The notes under the pieces: model-generated
Seen by the model: the letters and a program-made list of their open reading frames with translations, nothing else
Told to the model about the DNA's origin: nothing
Databases searched by the model: none
NCBI GenBank assembly: GCA_036508135.1
Contig: DATCHW010000305.1
Location: 1 to 64,000 of the forward strand
DNA from: DATCHW01 sp036508135
GTDB taxonomy: Bacteria > Bacteroidota > Ignavibacteria > Tepidaquicellales > Tepidaquicellaceae
Length of the DNA stretch: 64,000 nucleotides
Direction: 5' to 3'
Shown: positions 57,459-64,000 of the stretch, piece after piece
How the letters are laid out: every line of letters starts with the position of its first letter
How positions within the stretch are numbered: position 1 is the first letter of the stretch
Program-made: the position numbers and the translations under genes

Positions 57459-57893
57459 TTTTTAAATAGTCTTGCAGTATTAAACTGTAACACAAATTTA
57501 GATAAAGACATAGAATCTCTATGTAATACAAAAATAACCAAATTATCTGCGAATAATTCTGAATGTCAGGCCAGACCTTACGGAGCATTTAATTTATTGA
57601 GAGATTCTACTTGTAAATTATTCAATACTCTGATGAATGGCACATATTCTATTGAAGGATTTACAAGAAAAGAAATTATTAAAGCTTTAATAAAAATGAA
57701 TGTTTTTGCAACTTCGGAACTTAATAATATGAAGAGGTTAGTTGGAAAAGTAACAAGACTTTTAGCAAAACTAAGAGCACACGGCTTAATAACAAAATAC
57801 CCAAAGACGTTTAAATATCGTGTTACTCAAAAAGGACAGGAAATTATTAGAAGGATTTTATTATTCAAAAAGATGGACCTAATTGTTGTCTAA
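57459..57893 (+). pseudogene. 5'-truncated winged-helix protein remnant
   Basis: An open frame of about 144 codons without a start codon in its first half (the first TTG is at 57597). The C-terminal part (GFTRKEIIKALI...KVTRLLAKLRAHGLITKYPKTFKYRVTQKGQEII) has the layout of a winged-helix DNA-binding domain. The sequence immediately before 57597 (SECQARPYGAFNLLRDSTCKLF) still reads like protein, so the gene seems to have lost its 5' end. I recall such domains at the C-terminus of a longer family of unknown function in mobile-DNA contexts; a search is needed. Confidence 0.6.
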
Positions 57894-57969
57894 AAAGTTT
57901 GTTTTTATTACAACATTTTTTAGGATTGTAACACAAAGTTAAGAAAATTTGTCTGAATCGAACAAACGG

Positions 57970-57996
57970 CAAATTTAAATTAAATTTGGAATTCCA
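57970..57996. promoter_or_regulatory. Palindromic candidate operator upstream of hicAB
   Basis: CAAATTTAA, A, TTAAATTTG is a perfect 9-bp palindrome (57970-57988), followed by TGGAATTCCA (57987-57996). They lie about 80 nt upstream of the HicA start, where autoregulatory HicB-type repressors bind. Confidence 0.5.
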
Positions 57997-58070
57997 TCCG
58001 AACGAGAAAATAATATTATTAGCAACTATTATTTAGTTGCATTTTTAATTTTGATATAATATATTTAATA

Positions 58071-58331
58071 GTGAGCAAAATAGAGAAGTTAATTCAAAGG
58101 CTTAAAAATTATCCAAAAGATTTTTCTTATGATGAATTGAGAAAAATTTTAAGCCAGTTTGGATATGAAGAAATAAATACCGAGAAAACATCAGGTTCAC
58201 GTGTTGCTTTTTATCGGAAAACAACACGACATATTATCCGGCTGCATAAGCCACATCAAAAACCGGTATTGAAAGAATATCAGATACAATTGCTCATAGA
58301 AGAATTAAAGAATCAAAATTTATTAAAATGA
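58071..58331 (+). CDS. hicA: HicA-like mRNA interferase toxin
   Basis: An 86-residue toxin of the HicA family (double-stranded-RNA-binding fold) with a GTG start. YEEINTEKTSGSRVAFYRK and HIIRLHKPH match the family. The usual catalytic GSH is GSR here, and later histidines (RHIIRLHKPH) may substitute. It cleaves mRNA and tmRNA when not bound by the antitoxin. The 4-nt overlap (ATGA) with hicB is characteristic. It lies in a small toxin-antitoxin patch. Confidence 0.85.
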   Translation: MSKIEKLIQRLKNYPKDFSYDELRKILSQFGYEEINTEKTSGSRVAFYRKTTRHIIRLHKPHQKPVLKEYQIQLLIEELKNQNLLK

Positions 58332-58675
58332 AAAATACAATAACATATAAATCATTCATCGGTTCGCTTCAGTTTAGTCAAAGCGATAAAACATTTTTTG
58401 GGAAAATTGAGGGAATTAATCACCTGGTTACTTTCGAAGGGAAAAAGGTTGATGATCTTATAAAAGCTTTTCATGAAGCAGTTGATGATTATCTCGATAT
58501 TTGCAAGCTGAAAAAGAAAGAACCGAATAAATCTTTTAAAGGGAGTTTTAACGTTAGAGTTGCACCCGAAATTCATGCAAAGGCTTATCACTCTGCTAAA
58601 TCATTAAATCTTTCATTAAATCAGTTTGTCCGGAAATCAATTGAAAAAAGTCTTTCTGAAGGGTTGGGAAAATAA
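58328..58675 (+). CDS. hicB: HicB-like antitoxin with ribbon-helix-helix tail
   Basis: A 115-residue antitoxin. The N-terminal HicB fold (YKSFIGSLQFSQSDKTFFGKIEGIN...LIKAFHEAVDDYLDI) binds the toxin. The C-terminal KGSFNVRVAPEIHAKAYHSAKSLNLSLNQFVRKSIEKSL is a ribbon-helix-helix DNA-binding domain, which probably represses its own operon at the palindrome upstream. Confidence 0.9.
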   Translation: MKNTITYKSFIGSLQFSQSDKTFFGKIEGINHLVTFEGKKVDDLIKAFHEAVDDYLDICKLKKKEPNKSFKGSFNVRVAPEIHAKAYHSAKSLNLSLNQFVRKSIEKSLSEGLGK

Positions 58676-58744
58676 AAGAAGAAGTTAATGAGTTAAGGAG
58701 TTAAGAATGCCGAATAAATACACCTTTACCCTTTACAAACAAAA

Positions 58745-58821
58745 TAGTTTATAAGCTAATAATTCATATTGGTAAATTAGTATATAAACTAATATTATTC
58801 TGTTGATTATTAGCTTATAAA
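58745..58821. promoter_or_regulatory. Triple inverted operator upstream of the mobile mystery pair
   Basis: TTATAAGCTAAT (58749-58760) and its exact complement ATTAGCTTATAA (58809-58820) flank a third related palindrome, ATTAGTATATAAACTAAT (58776-58793). The sites are about 30 nt apart, centre to centre, roughly three helical turns, and end 30 nt before the MobA start. They suit autorepression by the XRE-type protein. Confidence 0.6.
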
Positions 58822-58850
58822 TTTCTATATTTATAGAAAATAAAAGTAAT

Positions 58851-59315
58851 GTGAGCTATAATCTATTAAAAATACGTCAGTTAGATAAAAAATTTGAAAT
58901 AATTAAAAAAGTTATTGATGAGAATGTTTCCCCAAAAGGTTGGATTTATGAAATCCGGAATGCTCTGAAATTGACTTTTGGACACTTATCCAAGCGAATC
59001 GGTATTTCTGCTCCTACAATTAAAGTGTTTGAGAATAGTGAAGTAAAAGGAACTATTACTTTGAATTCACTCCGCAAATTTGCTGAATCAGTTAATTGCA
59101 AACTCGTGTATGCTATAGTACCAAATGAATCACTGGAAAAAATTATTAATAATCAAATAGAAAAAGTTGCTGATGGTATAGTCAGACGCACTTCGCATTC
59201 TATGAACCTTGAAAACCAAAATATCAATTCGGAAGAAGAGAAAAAACAAATAGAAGAACTGAAAATAAATTTAAAAGCTAACTTCTCAAGCAAAATCTGG
59301 AATTATGAAGTTTGA
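58851..59315 (+). CDS. Mobile mystery protein A (XRE-type regulator)
   Basis: A 154-residue DNA-binding protein with a GTG start. The helix-turn-helix is in KLTFGHLSKRIGISAPTIKVFENSEVKGTITLNSLRKFAESVNCKLVYAIVP, which closely matches the mobile mystery protein A family. The C-terminus has a charged helix. It overlaps the Fic gene by 11 nt. It is the likely antitoxin/repressor of the pair. Confidence 0.88.
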   Translation: MSYNLLKIRQLDKKFEIIKKVIDENVSPKGWIYEIRNALKLTFGHLSKRIGISAPTIKVFENSEVKGTITLNSLRKFAESVNCKLVYAIVPNESLEKIINNQIEKVADGIVRRTSHSMNLENQNINSEEEKKQIEELKINLKANFSSKIWNYEV

Positions 59316-59892
59316 TTATCCTGAAGGTGCGACCCCTATTGATGCTGATGAGCTTGCAGATTTAATTCCTACGCATATCACGCTTCAAAAAGAATTGAAC
59401 GAATGGGAACAGAAAAATATTTCAGATGCTACAGAATTATATTATAACAAACAATTTACCATAGAGGAAATTCTTGAATTCAGTTTTATACTTGAAGTTC
59501 ACAAGAAAATGTTCAATGAAACCTGGAAATGGGCTGGCAAAACAAGAAAAACTTTGAAAACATTAGGTGTTCCTATTGAGCGTATATTCGAAGAAACAGA
59601 ATATCTGCTCGGTGATACTGTGTTCTGGATTGAAAATAATACTTATTCAAATAATGAAATTGGTGCAAGATTTCATCATCGCCTTGTTCAGATACATCTT
59701 TTTCCAAACGGAAACGGAAGACATTCAAGGTTTGTAACAGATTTATTGATGAAAAGCATTGGAAACGAATTGTTCACCTGGGGCAATAAAGATTTATATA
59801 ACCAATCATCTGTTAGAAATAATTATATTAATTCTTTAAAAGAAGCAGATAATAATAATTATAAACTGTTACTTGATTTTGTAAGAACATAA
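59305..59892 (+). CDS. Mobile mystery protein B (Fic-domain toxin)
   Basis: A 195-residue Fic/DOC enzyme of the mobile mystery protein B family. The start, DYPEGATPIDADELADLIP, is characteristic, and the Fic motif is intact in HLFPNGNGRHSR (His131, Asn137, Arg142). Fic proteins typically transfer AMP to protein hydroxyls and this group forms toxin-antitoxin pairs. It is the second gene of a two-gene module of probable mobile origin. Confidence 0.9.
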   Translation: MKFDYPEGATPIDADELADLIPTHITLQKELNEWEQKNISDATELYYNKQFTIEEILEFSFILEVHKKMFNETWKWAGKTRKTLKTLGVPIERIFEETEYLLGDTVFWIENNTYSNNEIGARFHHRLVQIHLFPNGNGRHSRFVTDLLMKSIGNELFTWGNKDLYNQSSVRNNYINSLKEADNNNYKLLLDFVRT

Positions 59893-59941
59893 GAACAATT
59901 AGTAATTAATAATGAATAATTAACAATAAAGAGTACAAAGG

Positions 59942-59965
59942 GTTACGAAGCTGGGTCTTCGTAAC
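59942..59965. repeat. TTACGAA-family palindrome, copy 4
   Basis: GTTACGAAG, CTGGGT, CTTCGTAAC: 9-bp perfect arms. It is about 50 nt after the Fic gene's stop. Confidence 0.8.
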
Positions 59966-60100
59966 AAGACAAAACAAAAATTTTTATAAATTATTTTAGT
60001 GAAATTAGTGCCCTCGTATGTTACAAAAAAGCGATTTTTACTTTTGGCATAAACTCTTCACCCTTTACGCTTCGTTACTCATTGTCGAAGCGAGGCGTAG

Positions 60101-60133
60101 ATCCCGTATGAGCGTAGCGAATCGGGATTTTTT
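60101..60133 (+). repeat. GAGCGTAGCG-core palindrome, copy 2 (terminator-like)
   Basis: ATCCCG, TATGAGCGTAGCGAAT, CGGGAT, then TTTTT. The loop shares GAGCGTAGCG with the palindrome at 56212, but the arms are unrelated. The T run gives it the look of a rho-independent terminator. Confidence 0.6.
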
Positions 60134-60218
60134 AACCTTTTCCCTTTTTACAAACGGAAAATTGTAATTTTTAGATTGAAAAATTTCTTATATTTACATA
60201 ACTTACATACTTTATTTA

Positions 60219-60293
60219 GGGCGGTTAGCTCAGTTTGGTTAGAGCGCCACGTTGACATCGTGGAGGTCATTGGTTCGAGTCCATTACCGCCCA
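60219..60293 (+). tRNA. tRNA-Val(GAC)
   Basis: A complete cloverleaf. The acceptor stem GGGCGGT pairs with ACCGCCC, the anticodon stem is CCACG/CGTGG with loop TTGACAT (anticodon GAC, valine codons GTC/GTT) and the T-loop is TTCGAGT. The T-stem ATTGG/CCATT has one T-T mismatch. CCA is not encoded; the sequence continues CAAAAC. Confidence 0.93.
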
Positions 60294-60342
60294 CAAAACA
60301 AGAAAGTTATCTAAATTATATCCTCCCAGGAAAGGAAAATTT

Positions 60343-61494
60343 ATGAAAAAAATAAATAAACTTGCTTTAATTAGCATATTCATCTTCGTTCTTTGCAATA
60401 TTTCATTCGCTCAATCGGATAATTTTATCAATCAATATGATCCATACGTAACAACACCCAAGAAACTGACGTTTTATTATCCTGTTGACGACGATCCCCT
60501 GAGTGCATCTTCTAAATTCGCAATATTTATATATGGCACTATAGGTTCACAAAAAGATGCTTTTATTAAAATCATTACTGCCGATAAAATCGGATTTGAT
60601 GCAAGTAAGGAGCTTCAAGATGGTTATCTGCAGGATATTTCTATAATGGATTTAAGGGGTATTCTTGTTCCCCCGATAAAAGATATGGGCGGCTCAAATT
60701 TTCTCGTTCTGAACATCAGACTCTATGCGGGTTTCAACGAGACAGATTACGCAAAATTGAAAAGAATCTCGGATGAAGGTACGGTAACCATAAACTCTTC
60801 TATTATCAATCCTTTTATGGGATTTTATAGTTTTTATGGCAGCAAAAATGAAGTTTATAAACCTACCGATGAAAATTGGGCTGAAGTCCAGGTATTTCTC
60901 TCGGGTATGGGTACCCGCCAGAAAGTCGACTGTGGTGGAATTGAGCTTGTAATTCCTTATGTTACAACAGTTACTAATATTAAGTCCGGGGATAATTTCG
61001 TTCCGGGTGATAAAGTATTCGAAGATAAAAAATCGAATTCAATGGCAATCGTTAATTTCAAACTGGTGAATAACGAGTTGCTTGTTATGGCGCAGGATTA
61101 TTATAAAAAACTTCTTGATAGATTTTTGAAATATGCCGGCAATAGTATATATAATGATGCTCTTCCGGGTATAATGGAAGAACTTAACGATTTTAAATCT
61201 GTAGGTTTCAAAGATAAAAATGATGTATATGTAAGTCCCGAAGCTAAAAAACAATTGATGTATGTTCTTGATTTGCTTATTCTTGGACAGCCGATAAAAG
61301 CAGATACCACAGTCAATACCTCCAGAATTCCGCTCGAAGGTGAATTAGTCCTTGATTATTTCAGGGCGAATATCTCCGGAGATAAAACAAAGAGCAACAG
61401 ATATATTTTTGAAGATTTTATTGGTAACGATATGAACAGGATTAAACTGCAAAGGGAACTTGAATTAGTTAGAAATTATTATAATATAAAATAA
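60343..61494 (+). CDS. Secreted protein of unknown function
   Basis: A 383-residue protein with a signal peptide (MKKINKLALISIFIFVLCNISFAQ). No family is recognised. A beta-rich first half (LTFYYPVDDDPLSASSKFAIFIYGTIGSQ...KIGFDASKEL) is followed by a more helical C-terminal part (from about 245, ELLVMAQDYYKKLLDRFLKYAGN). It may be a periplasmic or outer-membrane-associated protein. It starts 50 nt after the tRNA and ends 11 nt before thrS, so it may share a transcript with thrS. Confidence 0.7.
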   Translation: MKKINKLALISIFIFVLCNISFAQSDNFINQYDPYVTTPKKLTFYYPVDDDPLSASSKFAIFIYGTIGSQKDAFIKIITADKIGFDASKELQDGYLQDISIMDLRGILVPPIKDMGGSNFLVLNIRLYAGFNETDYAKLKRISDEGTVTINSSIINPFMGFYSFYGSKNEVYKPTDENWAEVQVFLSGMGTRQKVDCGGIELVIPYVTTVTNIKSGDNFVPGDKVFEDKKSNSMAIVNFKLVNNELLVMAQDYYKKLLDRFLKYAGNSIYNDALPGIMEELNDFKSVGFKDKNDVYVSPEAKKQLMYVLDLLILGQPIKADTTVNTSRIPLEGELVLDYFRANISGDKTKSNRYIFEDFIGNDMNRIKLQRELELVRNYYNIK

Positions 61495-61505
61495 AAAGAT
61501 TTAAT

Positions 61506-63428
61506 TTGGCAAATAAAATAAAAATTACTTTCCCTGACGGGAGTTTTAAAGAATTTGATAAAGATGTGACCTCTTATCAGGTGGCGCTTAGTATCAGCAA
61601 ACGTCTCGCAGTAGAGGTATTGCTCGCAGAGGTGAACGGAAAACAAAAAGACCTTGCCGCACCCATCGGGGAAGACGCAAATATTGTTTTGTATAAATTT
61701 GGTTCAAAGCAGGGAAGAGAAACTTATTGGCATACCTCATCCCATATTATGGCACAGGCAATTGAGGAATTATACCCGGGTGCAAAATTCGGTGTCGGAC
61801 CGGCAATTGAAAATGGATTCTATTACGATATTGATTCGGATACAAAATTCAGTGAAGAAGATTTAAAAAAGATCGAAGATAGAATGCTCGAAATTGCAAA
61901 AAGAAATCTCGTTCCCGTTCGTGAAGATATGCCGAGGGATAAAGCAATTGAATATTTTAGAACTGTCAGAAAAGATCCTTATAAGGTCGAGATACTCGAG
62001 ACCATTGCAAAAGATGAATTGTCTGTTTCAATATATCATCAGGGAGAGTTTTCAGATCTGTGCCGCGGACCGCATTTACCTTCCACCGGAAAACTTGTAT
62101 CGGTGAAACTGCTTTCCTGCTCAGGCTCTTACTGGAGAGGTGATGAAAAAAATAAAATGCTCCAGAGGATTTACGGAATATCTTTTCCGAATAAAAAAGA
62201 CCTCGATAAATATATACATGATCTCGAAGAAGCAAAAAAGAGAGACCACAGAAAACTCGGGAAAGAACTAGAACTATTCTTTTTCCATGAATACAGTCCC
62301 GGTGCGCCTTACTGGCTGCCAAACGGTATGGTGATTTTTGTTGAACTCGAAAGATATTGGCGGGAACTTCACAATGCAGGAGGATATAATGAAATCAGTA
62401 CTCCGATTATTGTTAAAGATGCACTTTTCAGGCAATCCGGACACCTTGATAATTATAAAGAAAATATGTTCGAGATCAATAACGATGATGAAATCTATTA
62501 TCTGAAACCAATGAACTGTCCTGAAGCAACTGTGGTATATTCACAAAAACTAAGAAGTTATAAAGACCTTCCTGTACGTTTAAGTGAAATCGGACGGCTT
62601 CACAGAAATGAGATACGAGGTGCTCTCGGCGGGATGTTCAGGGTCAGACAGATAACTATGGATGATGCACACATCTTTTGCACTGATGACCAGATTCTGG
62701 AGGAAATTACCGGTGTATTAAAACTTGGTCTGGAAATTTACAAAACTTTTGGATTCAAACCAAATTATTATCTGTCAACCAGACCCGATAAAGCTATGGG
62801 TGAAATTGAAGTATGGAATAAAGCCGAAGCTTCACTCAAAGCCGCATTGATAGCGAATAATCTCGATTTTCATGTAAATGAAAAAGATGGTGCTTTCTAC
62901 GGTCCTAAAATAGATATTCATATTAAAGATGCACTTAATAGAACCTGGCAGCTTGCAACCGTCCAGCTTGATTATCAAATGCCGGAAAGATTTGATCTGA
63001 CTTACGAAGGCAGTGATGGAAAAAAACACAGACCCGTAATGATCCACAGAGCTCTATTCGGAAGCTTTGAAAGATTCCTCGGAATATTAACCGAGCACTT
63101 TGCAGGTAATTTTCCTTTGTGGATTTCTCCCGTTCAGGTTGTTGTTCTTTCTATAACTGATGTAGTAAATGAATATTCTAAAAAAATATACAATGAATTA
63201 AAGAAAAACGGTATAAGGGTGATTTTTGACGAAAGAAATGAAAAAATCGGATACAAAATCAGGGAAGCGGAAAGTAAAAAAGTCCCCTATATGGTAGTAG
63301 TAGGCGAAAAAGAGAAGGAATTGGGGAATATCAGTATTCGCGAACATAAAAAAGGTGATATTGGTAAATTTGAATTGAAAGAATTCATAGAAAACCTTAA
63401 ATTAAAAATTAGTCAAAAGTTAATTTAA
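61506..63428 (+). CDS. thrS: Threonyl-tRNA synthetase
   Basis: A 640-residue class II synthetase, the usual length, with a TTG start. The TGS domain (about 1-65) is followed by the editing domain with HTSSHIMAQAIEELYP. The catalytic core has the zinc-ligand Cys in LKPMNCPEA and MIHRALFGSFERFLGIL. The C-terminal anticodon domain ends RIKV-type, with KKVPYMVVVGEKE. It charges tRNA-Thr. The infC gene follows 31 nt later, the common thrS-infC order. Confidence 0.96.
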   Translation: MANKIKITFPDGSFKEFDKDVTSYQVALSISKRLAVEVLLAEVNGKQKDLAAPIGEDANIVLYKFGSKQGRETYWHTSSHIMAQAIEELYPGAKFGVGPAIENGFYYDIDSDTKFSEEDLKKIEDRMLEIAKRNLVPVREDMPRDKAIEYFRTVRKDPYKVEILETIAKDELSVSIYHQGEFSDLCRGPHLPSTGKLVSVKLLSCSGSYWRGDEKNKMLQRIYGISFPNKKDLDKYIHDLEEAKKRDHRKLGKELELFFFHEYSPGAPYWLPNGMVIFVELERYWRELHNAGGYNEISTPIIVKDALFRQSGHLDNYKENMFEINNDDEIYYLKPMNCPEATVVYSQKLRSYKDLPVRLSEIGRLHRNEIRGALGGMFRVRQITMDDAHIFCTDDQILEEITGVLKLGLEIYKTFGFKPNYYLSTRPDKAMGEIEVWNKAEASLKAALIANNLDFHVNEKDGAFYGPKIDIHIKDALNRTWQLATVQLDYQMPERFDLTYEGSDGKKHRPVMIHRALFGSFERFLGILTEHFAGNFPLWISPVQVVVLSITDVVNEYSKKIYNELKKNGIRVIFDERNEKIGYKIREAESKKVPYMVVVGEKEKELGNISIREHKKGDIGKFELKEFIENLKLKISQKLI

Positions 63429-63459
63429 ATATTTTATATTAATTAAACAAAAAACAGTA

Positions 63460-64000
63460 TTAAAGACAACAAGAAGTACAGGGAACGTGTAAATCAGGAG
63501 ATATCGGTTTATCAGGTCAGGGTCATCGATGAAGACGGAAATTCGCTTGGAGTATTACCTACGAATGAAGCTTTAAGGATAGCAATAGCAAGGGGTTTTG
63601 ATTTAGTCGAAATAGCTCCGAATTCAAGTCCTCCGGTCGCCAAAATAATTGATTACGGTAAATATAACTATGAGCGGCAGAAGAAAGATAAACTTGCCAA
63701 GAAAAATCAGGTAACTATGAACGTGAAAGAAATACGGTATAATGCTAATACAGATACTCATGACTTTGAGTTTAAGTCCAGACATCTGCGTCAGTTCCTG
63801 CTGGATGGTCATAAAGTGAAAGCAAGTATCACTTACAAAGGCAGGATGATAACGCATCCGGAAATCGGACAAAAACTGATGCAGGAAGTTCTTGAAAGAG
63901 TACTGGAATTAGGCAAACTCGAATCTAATCCGAGGATGGAAGGTAAATTGTTAATTGCATACATACTTCCCGATAAAAATAAGATACAATTATATAAAGA
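63460..64000 (+). CDS. infC: Translation initiation factor IF-3 (3' end beyond window)
   Basis: The reading frame NKKYRERVNQEISVYQVRVI ... NEALRIAIARGFDLVEIAPNSSPPVAKIIDYGKYNYE is unmistakably IF-3. It continues to the window end (DKNKIQLYK), so only the last residues are missing. After an in-frame TAA at 63445-63447 the frame reads ACA AAA AAC AGT ATT AAA, with no ATG, GTG or TTG until well inside the conserved N-terminal domain. ATT at 63460 is therefore the start, as in Escherichia coli infC, where a rare AUU start allows autoregulation by IF-3. Confidence 0.9.

Larger units (their letters stand above)
59893..60218. other. Intergenic region with two palindromes
   Basis: Non-coding, about 326 bp. 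It holds the fourth TTACGAA palindrome (59942-59965) and a GAGCGTAGCG-core palindrome with a T run (60101-60133). No gene or further RNA was seen before the tRNA. Confidence 0.6.

Noticed and set aside
1..64000. CRISPR arrays and rRNA genes
   Set aside because: No regularly spaced direct repeats of about 25-40 bp with unique spacers and no rRNA-like conserved stretches were seen.

Overview
The window is AT-rich chromosomal DNA, most likely from the Bacteroidota/Chlorobiota (FCB) group and probably an Ignavibacteria-like lineage. This is inferred from two secreted proteins that end in NYPNPFNP-type type IX secretion (T9SS) sorting domains, a fused E1 alpha/beta 2-oxoacid dehydrogenase, a YfhO-type membrane protein, many TTG starts, weak Shine-Dalgarno signals and many intergenic palindromes. 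No rRNA, CRISPR array or phage genes were seen.

Layout. 1-773 is non-coding and holds nested hairpins sharing GCAGAGTC arms. 774-19636 is mixed housekeeping and envelope: a NarL-type two-component system, the fused E1, a BamA-like protein, an S8 protease split by a frameshift, a FadL/PorV-like barrel, a nucleotidyltransferase with a small overlapping partner gene, a class I/II aminotransferase, glutamate dehydrogenase, a porin, a zinc phospholipase/S1-P1-like enzyme and a retropepsin-like protein. 19739-47055 is a large surface-polysaccharide region: nine GT2 domains, three GT4, one GT9, one GT39-like enzyme, four methyltransferase domains, two Wzx-type flippases, a GDP-mannose dehydratase and a YfhO protein. 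Two of its proteins are fusions (methyltransferase-GT2 and flippase-GT2). Biotin carboxylase, its biotin carrier and a PrsW-like protease sit inside it. 47052-53720 returns to housekeeping: nadD, a Yip1-like protein, Ste24-like protease, CBS protein, rpmE, a GlmU-like protein, a class IV aminotransferase and a lipoprotein.

53750-59965 is an accessory patch. It holds a 2170-bp insertion sequence with an 8-bp target duplication and a canonical A_AAA_AAC frameshift site, a zinc alcohol dehydrogenase, a decayed winged-helix gene, a HicAB pair and a mobile mystery protein A/B (XRE plus Fic) pair, the last two with palindromic candidate operators. The window ends with tRNA-Val(GAC), a secreted protein of unknown function, thrS and the 5' part of infC, whose only available start is ATT.

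The observations most worth checking are the palindrome families whose arms differ between copies while staying complementary, the 58-codon gene overlapping the nucleotidyltransferase, the flippase-GT2 fusion with a stand-alone GT2 relative nearby, the IS frameshift architecture, the triple operator before the mobile mystery genes, and the ATT start of infC. No wholly new system could be established from sequence alone.
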